Of a DNA stretch of 21,896 nucleotides, positions 13,322 through 20,220 are shown in pieces (positions within the stretch are counted from its first letter, which is position 1; every line of letters starts with the position of its first letter). This DNA comes from an uncultured Lachnospiraceae bacterium (GTDB lineage: Bacteria > Bacillota > Clostridia > Lachnospirales > Lachnospiraceae), in contig CAMWLB010000009.1 in assembly GCA_947174985.1 (NCBI GenBank), positions 1 through 21,896 on the forward strand, in the 5' to 3' direction. Both the position numbers and the translations under genes were made by a program. Under the pieces are notes generated by a model, which saw only the letters and a list, made by a program, of their open reading frames with translations, did not search any database and was not told the origin of the DNA.

Positions 13322-14323
13322 CTACTCCACAGCCAGCGGGTTGACATCCTCCCCACCAACCGTCACTGCAAAGAACAGGTTAGGTCCCGATGCCATTCCG
13401 GTCTTTCCCATGACGGCGATCACCTGTCCCTGCGTTATCGCATCTCCCGCAGCCACCTTCATCTCCTTCAAATGTCCATATTTGACTGTAATGCCGTCTC
13501 CTAAGTCCACCAAGATGAAGTTTCCACAGGCACTTTCAAATCCGGTCTCCATCACCACCCCGTCCGCAACGGCATAGACTTCATCGCCGGCTGTTCCGGC
13601 AATATTAACATGGTCCGAATATGTTCCGTTTTCCCGTTCACCATAAAATCCTGACACATCCCTGCTGACCGTTGGCCATACCCAGCCTGTGTAGATCAGG
13701 CTGCCTGTACTATATTGCTGCCCGGCTGCCTCCTGCTCCCCCGGCCGCTGCTCTGCCGCCTCAGTCATCCTGTGTGCAACATCTTCTGTCCTTTCTATTT
13801 CAAAATCAAAAGAACACATCCAGTCCTGCCCAAAGGCAAAATTGTTATTGGTTAAAACAAAATAGTACCAGTCCCCATCCGGCAGGTTTTCCTCCATCTC
13901 GCCAATATTGTACCCTTCTGATATATCAATCGAAACGACTCCCTGGGAATGGGGCGCTATTGTCAAAATCTCCATCGCGATTTTTTCATTATCCCCTTCC
14001 ACCTCTTTACCGGTTGACCACTGCATGACCTTCACTTCGTCCTGCAGCTTTAATTCCCTGTCCGAATTATTTATTACCACAATTTCGAACCTGCCATTTC
14101 CCTGATATACCGATGCAAACATCGCATCATCACCATTCAGGGAGGAAAACTTTGCGTATGCAAAAGCACACAAAGTTACAAAACATAACAGACACCCTGC
14201 CAAAAGCGCCATCTGCCTGATTTTATATCCGGCAGGCTTCCTGACTTCCGCAACCGCGATTCCTGTCTTTTTTTGCACAATATCCTGTATAGCCTTCAGA
14301 TTTTTCCTACTGTATTTTTCCAT
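13322..14323 (-). CDS. One-pass membrane protein with degenerate M23/LytM domain; candidate anti-sigma or sensor
   Basis: A 333-residue protein: cytoplasmic basic segment (1-36), one membrane helix (about 37-58, MALLAGCLLCFVTLCAFAYA), a beta-rich extracellular part (about 65-180), a Gln/Glu/Ala linker (about 185-205), and a C-terminal LytM/M23-like domain (215-333). The fold markers are there: GDEVYAVADGVV, KYGHLKEMKVAAGD, ITQGQVIAVMGKTG, GGEDVNPL. But the metal and catalytic motifs are altered: HxGxD reads HVNIA (H238, Asp replaced by A242), and PHLHFE reads PNLFFA (N315, F317). Only H238 and H284 remain, so peptidase activity is unlikely. The ATG (14323) lies inside the sigma gene with AAGGAG before it, a 17-base overlap, implying paired production; the small cytoplasmic head could bind the sigma factor. 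Confidence 0.85.
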   Translation of the reverse strand: MEKYSRKNLKAIQDIVQKKTGIAVAEVRKPAGYKIRQMALLAGCLLCFVTLCAFAYAKFSSLNGDDAMFASVYQGNGRFEIVVINNSDRELKLQDEVKVMQWSTGKEVEGDNEKIAMEILTIAPHSQGVVSIDISEGYNIGEMEENLPDGDWYYFVLTNNNFAFGQDWMCSFDFEIERTEDVAHRMTEAAEQRPGEQEAAGQQYSTGSLIYTGWVWPTVSRDVSGFYGERENGTYSDHVNIAGTAGDEVYAVADGVVMETGFESACGNFILVDLGDGITVKYGHLKEMKVAAGDAITQGQVIAVMGKTGMASGPNLFFAVTVGGEDVNPLAVE

Positions 14324-14867
14324 ATAACCGTTCTCCTTCCTGCCTCTCCAGCATTTTCTTCAACTTCTGTTTCACATAATACAATTTGTTTTCCACCTGT
14401 TTCTTTGGCATATCCAGCGCAACCGCAATCTCCGCCGGTTTCTGCTCATAATAATAGCGCCTTATAATCAGCTCCTTTTCCTTTTCGTCCAGTTCGTCCA
14501 TACAGGACTGTAATTGTTCCTTTTCTTCTGCCGCTGCTATTTCAGCATATTCCAGACTTTCGGCCATCATTTCCATGGATATTTCTCTTTTTTTGATGAT
14601 GCGGCGGTATCTGTCAACCGCCTTCGACCTTGCGATTATGGAAAGCCATGAAGACAACTTTGACTTCTCAGGATTATATTTTTCAGGATATTGCCATAGA
14701 TAAATGAACACATCTGCCACACATTCCTCCACATCCTGTGCGGAAGCTGTATTTATCAAAACGGAAGCAGCAACCTTCCAGAGAAGTTTCGAATATTTCT
14801 GTATGGCAAAAGCAAACACCTGCTCATCCTGCCTGATGATTGCAGCAATTATTTTTTTATCATTCAA
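14307..14867 (-). CDS. ECF-type RNA polymerase sigma factor
   Basis: A 186-residue protein with sigma region 2 (about 18-88; DVEECVADVFIYLWQYPEKY, then SWLSIIARSKAVDRYRRI, the -10 binding part) and sigma region 4 (about 130-172; KELIIRRYYYEQKPAEIAVA then LDMPKKQVENKLYYVKQKL, the -35 binding HTH). There is no region 1 or 3, as expected of ECF sigma factors, which direct RNA polymerase to small stress or envelope regulons. The only workable start is TTG at 14867 (GAGGG 7 bases upstream); the nearby ATG is out of frame and stops after four codons. Its 3' end overlaps the gene of the membrane protein with a LytM-like domain, the usual place for a cognate anti-sigma factor. Confidence 0.92.
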   Translation of the reverse strand: MNDKKIIAAIIRQDEQVFAFAIQKYSKLLWKVAASVLINTASAQDVEECVADVFIYLWQYPEKYNPEKSKLSSWLSIIARSKAVDRYRRIIKKREISMEMMAESLEYAEIAAAEEKEQLQSCMDELDEKEKELIIRRYYYEQKPAEIAVALDMPKKQVENKLYYVKQKLKKMLERQEGERLYGKIQ

Positions 14868-14901
14868 TACAAGTCCCTCTTTCTCAAACAGTACAATTCA
14901 T

Positions 14902-14911
14902 TGACCGGTCA
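14902..14911. promoter_or_regulatory. 10-bp perfect palindrome upstream of the sigma factor gene
   Basis: TGACCGGTCA, 35 bases upstream of the TTG start at 14867, next to an AT-rich TATATA stretch (14911-14916) that could be a -10 region. The position suits an operator, but a 10-mer palindrome can occur by chance and no promoter is certain here. Confidence 0.25.
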
Positions 14912-14981
14912 TATATAGTACGAAACAAAATCCAAAAACACTTACTAAAAAACATTTTATCCATATACTTTGGGACAATGC

Positions 14982-15009
14982 AAAAACGCTCCTGCTAAAG
15001 CAAGAGCGT
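14982..15009 (-). terminator. Intrinsic terminator of the GH32 gene
   Basis: On the minus strand ACGCTCTTGCT (15009-14999) pairs with AGCAGGAGCGT (14996-14986), 11 bp with one G-U pair (the top closes as a small loop), then five T (14986-14982). It is closely related in sequence to the hairpin at 13201-13245, including the flank TTTGG(G)ACAA. It starts 46 bases after the GH32 stop. Confidence 0.8.
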
Positions 15010-15055
15010 CATTCACAGCGCCTTCTATCACCCGCAGGCTGCCCTTTCCTCTGCA

Positions 15056-16552
15056 CTACCTGCCACTGTTGTCAATATCATACTTTACTACATCAATCAT
15101 TACATCCCCGTCTGCAAAGAACGATATCTCTTTCGCATCCTGCGGTGTATCAATCGTCACAGTCATCACCTGCTCGCCGTCGTTCACGAATACTTCTACG
15201 CTGAGACGGTCTAAAATGACCCGCAGCTTCAATTCCCCTTCTTCATGATTCACCAGACTGCGCCTCTGATGGATAATAGCTCTTCTGGACCCCGAAAACT
15301 TACGGTCCACTTTCAAGATGGATTCCATCGGACGAAAACTGATTGCTGTATGATGTATTTTGTCCTGTGCAAAGCGCACAGCAAACTTCTGAAACATCTT
15401 CGCCTTATCAGCAGGACGTATTTGAAGCTCCATATCAATCTGCCTTCCCTCTACTCCTTCAAGCCTGACAAGACCATTTACGGGCACATTCCTGTATTCT
15501 ACTCTGTTGCACCTGAGCTCATCAAATTCCCGGATTGGACTCTGGTATAATCTTCCGTTCCTGACAGACAATTCTCTTGGAAGGGACATCTGCCCAAACC
15601 AGCTTTTAGGCTGGCTGCGCATGTTACAGGTATCCCAATTCTGCATCCAGCCAATCATAACACGCCTGCCATCCGGCGTCAGGGTTGTCTGCGGTGCGTA
15701 AAAATCAATTCCGTAATCCACCGCCTGATTATGTTCCTCCGAAAATGTCTTCGTACTCTTATCAAAGTCCCCTATCAGGCACAGGGTTCCGCCTCCATTA
15801 TGATATTCAAAGCCTTCCGGCAGCATATCCGTCGGACTTGTCAGAATAACCCGCTTTCCATCCAGTGCAAAGAAATCCGGACACTCCCACATTCTTCCGA
15901 ATCTTCCGTTATTTTTCGCCAGTATACTTTCATATTTCCAATGGATTCCATCTGCGCTGCTATACAGCAGAATCTGCCCGTCATAGTCCTCCGCGCAGTT
16001 GCCGACAACGCAATAGTAAATCCCATCTTCCCCCAGCCACACCTTAGGGTCGCGGAAATCATATCTACTGCCGCCTTCCGGCAGATCTTTTTCAGTCAGC
16101 ACCGGATTTTCCGGAATCTTTTCATACTCTCTGCCATCTCCTATAGCAATACATTGCATCTGTACATCCCGAAAACTTCCATCAGCCTGAGGCTCTTTTC
16201 TTACACCGGTATAAAGCAGCAGATGGGAACCATCAGAGAGCGTAACTGCGCTTCCTGAGAAACAGCCACCCTTATCATAAGGCATATCCGGCGCCAAGGC
16301 TGCCGGCAGGTATTCCCAGTGCAGAAGGTCCCTGCTCACCGCATGTCCCCAGTGCATAGGCCCCCAGAAAGAATCATAGGGGTGATACTGATAAAACAGG
16401 TGGTACTCTCCCTGATAGTAAGAAAATCCATTCGGATCATTCATCCAGCCTACTCTGGGTGAAAGATGAAATGCAGGTCTATCCTCAGGGGCAATGTGAG
16501 CTTCCATCATCTCTTCATATTCTCTTGCTTCCCGCAATGTCTGATTCGTCAT
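15056..16552 (-). CDS. GH32 beta-fructofuranosidase (sucrose/fructo-oligosaccharide or sucrose-6-phosphate hydrolase)
   Basis: A 498-residue cytoplasmic enzyme without signal peptide. The five-bladed GH32 catalytic domain carries all key residues: WMNDPNG (36-42, nucleophile D39), FSGSA (98-102), FRDPK (166-170, transition-state stabiliser D168), and WECPDFF (222-228, acid/base E223). Residues about 350-498 form the C-terminal beta-sandwich. It hydrolyses terminal beta-D-fructoside bonds; absence of a signal peptide points to sucrose, sucrose-6-phosphate or short imported fructans rather than external inulin. ATG at 16552 with GGAGG (GGAGGAAAAAT) upstream; 13 in-frame codons further up have no ribosome site. 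Neighbours are a divergent CstA-type carrier gene and no sugar transporter or LacI regulator in the window, so this is probably not a full sucrose operon. Confidence 0.93.
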   Translation of the reverse strand: MTNQTLREAREYEEMMEAHIAPEDRPAFHLSPRVGWMNDPNGFSYYQGEYHLFYQYHPYDSFWGPMHWGHAVSRDLLHWEYLPAALAPDMPYDKGGCFSGSAVTLSDGSHLLLYTGVRKEPQADGSFRDVQMQCIAIGDGREYEKIPENPVLTEKDLPEGGSRYDFRDPKVWLGEDGIYYCVVGNCAEDYDGQILLYSSADGIHWKYESILAKNNGRFGRMWECPDFFALDGKRVILTSPTDMLPEGFEYHNGGGTLCLIGDFDKSTKTFSEEHNQAVDYGIDFYAPQTTLTPDGRRVMIGWMQNWDTCNMRSQPKSWFGQMSLPRELSVRNGRLYQSPIREFDELRCNRVEYRNVPVNGLVRLEGVEGRQIDMELQIRPADKAKMFQKFAVRFAQDKIHHTAISFRPMESILKVDRKFSGSRRAIIHQRRSLVNHEEGELKLRVILDRLSVEVFVNDGEQVMTVTIDTPQDAKEISFFADGDVMIDVVKYDIDNSGR

Positions 16553-16688
16553 ATTTTTCCTCCAACGCCTGATGAAACATCTCCGTCCCATCAGACCGCA
16601 TATTTGTTTTCATTAAAAAAGGTCTGCCGCTCTGCGCTGTTCCTGCATAATGCCGGATATATAGATATTACCACTGACAAGGTCTACA

Positions 16689-18302
16689 ATGCAACCGGGA
16701 CCGGCGCATACCATGTCGGACGGCGTTGATTATGTTCCGGCAAAGGCCCCTGTACTGATGGGACACCATTTTTCTTCCATCGCCGGTGCCGGACCAATCA
16801 CAGGTCCTATCGGTGCAGCAATATTCGGCTGGCTTCCTGTTGCCCTTTGGGTTTTAATAGGCGGTATTTTCTTCGGCGGCGTACATGATTTCGGCGCGCT
16901 CTTTGCTTCCATCCGCCATAAGGGACAGTCAATCGGTGAAATTATTTCCACCAATATGAGCCGGCGTGCAAAGAGATTATTCATTATCTTCGCATACCTC
17001 ACACTGATTCTTGTCGTTGCGGCATTTGCCTCCATTGTGGCTTCCACCTTTGGCGCGACTTATGACGACGGTGTATTAAATAAGGCAGCAAGCGCATCAA
17101 ACGCGTCCGTAGCAATGGTTTCCCTGTTGTTTATCCTGATTGCCATTGTATTTGGTTTTTGCGTATACCGCCGCAACACACCCATGCTGATATCTACTAT
17201 TTTAGGGGTGCTGGCAATTGTGATCTGTATGGCGATCGGTATGAATTTCCATCCAATCTACCTTTCATCAAAAGCATGGATGATCATCGTCGGTATCTAT
17301 ATTGCAGTCGCGTCTGTAACACCGGTATGGATTTTGCTCCAGCCTCGTGATTACTTAAGCTCATTTTTACTTTATGCAATGTTGATTGTCGCATTTGTCG
17401 GCGTTGTCGGCGCACATCCCAACATTGACCCGCAGCTTTTCCCCGCATTTGCAGGATTTGCTGTTGACAACGGAAACGGCATGCAGTATCTGTTCCCGAT
17501 CTTATTTACAACGGTTGCATGCGGCGCCATTTCCGGATTCCATTCCCTTGTTTCATCCGGTACGACGTCAAAGCAGCTTGATAAAGAAACCGACGCAAAG
17601 CCGATTGCTTACGGCGGCATGCTTCTTGAGTGTGTGCTGGCAATTCTTACGCTCTGCGCAATCGCATATGCAAGGCAGACCGGACACACAGCAGGTGCGA
17701 CAGATATTTTTGCAGGCGGAATTTCCGCAATGGTAGCAGCAATTCCCGGTCTTGCAGGACTGGAAAATATCCTTTACACCCTTTTAATCCTTACATATTC
17801 TGCATTCTGCCTGACTTCTCTGGATACGGCTACACGTCTGGCACGTTTCATGTTCCAGGAGTTCTGGCTGGAGCCGGGACAGACAGTGGGCGATATCAAG
17901 GACGGTTGGAAGAAGGTTATGGTAAATCCTTATTTTGCCACTGCCATTACCGTTGTTTTGGGCATTGCGCTTGGTATGACGGGCTACGGTAAGATTTGGG
18001 GATTATTCGGTGCGGCGAACCAGCTTCTTGCAGGTCTCGGACTTCTTGCCGTTGCAACATGGCTTGGAAATGTCGGAAAGAACAATAAAATGTTTCTGCT
18101 TCCAATGGCATTTATGATGGTTGTCACCATCTGCTCCTTAGTTCTTACCGTAAAGAACCAGATTGGTCTGATTGCGGCAGGCGGCGCAGACTGGGGACCT
18201 TGGGCACAGACGATTTTAGGCATCCTGCTGATTTTACTTGCCATTATCCTTGTGATTGAAGGAATACAGACACTTACAAAGAAGAAAACAAGTACAACAT
18301 AA
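16689..18302 (+). CDS. cstA: CstA-family carbon starvation/peptide carrier, N-terminally short
   Basis: A 537-residue polytopic membrane protein with family hallmarks: PAHTMSDGVDYVPAK (5-19), GHHFSSIAGAGPITGPIGAA (25-44), FGGVHDFGALFASIRHKGQS, LVSSGTTSKQL, YSAFCLTSLDTATRLARFMF and GKIWGLFGAANQLLAGLGLL. About 14-15 membrane segments follow. CstA proteins take up peptides or pyruvate during carbon limitation. Homologues have about 30-35 residues with one helix before PAHT...DGVDY; here a stop codon (TAG) lies eight codons before the ATG and no helix is encoded in any plus frame of the preceding 100 bases. Ribosome site weak (AAGG, 8 bases upstream). It is therefore either a functional shortened carrier or a 5'-truncated gene after a rearrangement next to the GH32 promoter region. 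The GH32 gene is divergent, 136 bases away. Confidence 0.85.
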   Translation: MQPGPAHTMSDGVDYVPAKAPVLMGHHFSSIAGAGPITGPIGAAIFGWLPVALWVLIGGIFFGGVHDFGALFASIRHKGQSIGEIISTNMSRRAKRLFIIFAYLTLILVVAAFASIVASTFGATYDDGVLNKAASASNASVAMVSLLFILIAIVFGFCVYRRNTPMLISTILGVLAIVICMAIGMNFHPIYLSSKAWMIIVGIYIAVASVTPVWILLQPRDYLSSFLLYAMLIVAFVGVVGAHPNIDPQLFPAFAGFAVDNGNGMQYLFPILFTTVACGAISGFHSLVSSGTTSKQLDKETDAKPIAYGGMLLECVLAILTLCAIAYARQTGHTAGATDIFAGGISAMVAAIPGLAGLENILYTLLILTYSAFCLTSLDTATRLARFMFQEFWLEPGQTVGDIKDGWKKVMVNPYFATAITVVLGIALGMTGYGKIWGLFGAANQLLAGLGLLAVATWLGNVGKNNKMFLLPMAFMMVVTICSLVLTVKNQIGLIAAGGADWGPWAQTILGILLILLAIILVIEGIQTLTKKKTSTT

Positions 18303-18327
18303 AAGAAATAAAGCATTGATAAGATGA

Positions 18328-18372
18328 AGGACTTCACAGGCGCTATCCGCTTTGTGAAGTCCTTTTGTTTTA
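18328..18372 (+). terminator. Intrinsic terminator after the CstA gene
   Basis: AAGGACTTCACA (18328-18339) pairs perfectly with TGTGAAGTCCTT (18354-18365), 14-base loop, followed by TTTTGTTTT. It lies between convergent genes and may also stop the exporter transcript from the minus strand, though no T-run follows on that side. Confidence 0.9.
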
Positions 18373-20220
18373 CGTATAATACTGCGCCTGTGCATTCCAG
18401 AGTTCGTAATATTTTCCGTTCGTATCTGCGACAAGCCGGTCGTGACTTCCCTGCTGCACAATTTCTCCGTCATGGAATACCAGGATTTTGTCGGCAAGAC
18501 GGCAGGAGGACAGTCGGTGGCTGATATAGATTGCCGTCTTATCCCCAACGATTTCATTGAATTTGGCGTACACTTCCGCCTCGGCAATGGGATCCAGCGC
18601 GGCGGTGGGTTCATCTAAAATGATGTAGGGGGCATCCTTATACAGCGCCCGTGCCAGAGCGACCTTCTGCGCTTCGCCTCCGGAGATTTCCACGCCGTCT
18701 GTTTGATAGCCGGTTCCCAGCGGTGTCTCCAGTCCCCGCTCTGTTTTGGAAAATTTATTCCAAACCCCTACATGCTTCAGGCATGACCACACTTTTTCGG
18801 CATCATAGTCCTGTTTGGCAGAGACATTTTCTCCGAGAGAAAATGCAAAGGTAAAGTAGTCCTGAAAGACGACGGAGAACAGCTTTACATACTCATCATA
18901 GTTATATTTTGAGATATCAATACCCTTTAACAGAATCTGCCCCTCGGTGGGATCATAGAGACGGCACATGAGTTTTACAAAGGTCGTCTTGCCGCTTCCG
19001 TTCATCCCGACGAATGCAAGGCGCTCGCCGATACGGAATTTAAAGGACACATTTTTCAGTGCGTAGGTATCCGAGCCGGGATACCGGAAACTGACATTGC
19101 GGAACTCAATCTCGAACTTATTATCCTCCCGTTTCTCAACCGACAGTGTGCCGCGATACATATCATCCGGCAAATCCAGATAGCGGTATACCTCTATGAG
19201 ATAATCGTTATTCTGACGAAGTCTGCTGATGCTGCTTCCGAAATCGGATACTGCCCTCAAAAATCTGTCTACGGTTCCTGTATAGAGAAAAAAATTACCG
19301 ACTCCGAAAATTCCGATATAGGATTTTGCACCGATATAGAGATATAGTGCGAGGTTCGTCACTGTCTCCATCGTTCTGTCGATAAAAGAGCGCTTTGCTG
19401 CGAGTTTGAAATTCTCCCGCAGACATTCGTTATCATAATCGATCAGTGTCTGGCGGCATCTTTCAATACATAGCCCGATTGCTCCTAATACGGTTACATC
19501 GGCATTATGATCCGCATATTTCAGGCAGCGGGCAAATCGGAAGTTGAATGAACTCCAAAGTTTCGTACATTTTGGCTCTACTTGATAGATACTGAACATC
19601 TTAACTGCGATGTTGAGTCCAATCAGCACCAGAAGCACAAGAGCGGACAAGGGATGGTTTACGCAGGCAAGAAATCCCGTAAGCGTTACATGGGGCATGG
19701 TCCGGAACAATGACATCGTAAGAGAGACCGAAAAAACAATGTTGGCAATTGCGCCGAATAAGGTCTCATAGCACCAGAGCAGCGTCGATAGTCCATGCCC
19801 GCCGAAGTTTGAAAAATTACGGATTTTTTGACGGAGCAGGGCGGTATCCGGGTTCTCCAGATGCTTGTACTGCATACGGCACCCAACTTTTAACATGTAA
19901 AGTTCATTTAAGTCAAAATTGATGCTCTCTGTTTCCTCCTTCTTGCAGGAGAGCAGATGCAAAGTAACATTTAAAAACAGCTGCCCTGTGACTGTGACGA
20001 GCGCCAGTGTGAGCAATGTCTGAAGGGAGGCTCCCGCAATGAGCTGATTGATGATTTCCGCAGACAAATAGAGCGTAAAATACGGTGCAAACTGTTGCGC
20101 GATGGCATTTACGGTTATCCAAATGATGTTCTGCGGACAGACCTCATATAGCACCCGATAGCCCCGCAGAATCAGTCTCAGATCGTTCTTAAGGCTCCGA
20201 CGATTCTTCTTTTTCGTCAT
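18370..20220 (-). CDS. ABC exporter, fused permease and ATPase (half-transporter 2)
   Basis: A 616-residue protein: six membrane segments within about residues 25-330 (for example 33-60, 66-90, 150-175, 190-215, 285-305) and a C-terminal ATPase domain, Walker A GMNGSGKTT (405-413), Q-loop VVFQDY (Q453), signature ISGGE (512-516), Walker B IILDEP (533-538), H-loop ISHRLS (H568). This is the exporter type IV layout (MsbA/LmrA-like). The ATG at 20220 follows AAGGAGGGG; an ATG at 20262 has no such site. It overlaps the end of the upstream exporter gene by 32 bases, and both partners have complete ATPase motifs, so a heterodimer is likely. Substrate unknown; no biosynthetic genes are seen alongside. 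Confidence 0.93.
   Translation of the reverse strand: MTKKKNRRSLKNDLRLILRGYRVLYEVCPQNIIWITVNAIAQQFAPYFTLYLSAEIINQLIAGASLQTLLTLALVTVTGQLFLNVTLHLLSCKKEETESINFDLNELYMLKVGCRMQYKHLENPDTALLRQKIRNFSNFGGHGLSTLLWCYETLFGAIANIVFSVSLTMSLFRTMPHVTLTGFLACVNHPLSALVLLVLIGLNIAVKMFSIYQVEPKCTKLWSSFNFRFARCLKYADHNADVTVLGAIGLCIERCRQTLIDYDNECLRENFKLAAKRSFIDRTMETVTNLALYLYIGAKSYIGIFGVGNFFLYTGTVDRFLRAVSDFGSSISRLRQNNDYLIEVYRYLDLPDDMYRGTLSVEKREDNKFEIEFRNVSFRYPGSDTYALKNVSFKFRIGERLAFVGMNGSGKTTFVKLMCRLYDPTEGQILLKGIDISKYNYDEYVKLFSVVFQDYFTFAFSLGENVSAKQDYDAEKVWSCLKHVGVWNKFSKTERGLETPLGTGYQTDGVEISGGEAQKVALARALYKDAPYIILDEPTAALDPIAEAEVYAKFNEIVGDKTAIYISHRLSSCRLADKILVFHDGEIVQQGSHDRLVADTNGKYYELWNAQAQYYT

Noticed and set aside
16510..16615. 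Small minus-strand frame starting near 16613 and running into the GH32 start
   Set aside because: No ribosome site, no recognisable product, and it overlaps the well-supported GH32 start in another frame.
16466..16729. Plus-strand 87-codon frame that might encode the missing CstA N-terminus by frameshift
   Set aside because: Its translation has no membrane helix and does not resemble the CstA N-terminus, so a simple frameshift does not restore the gene.
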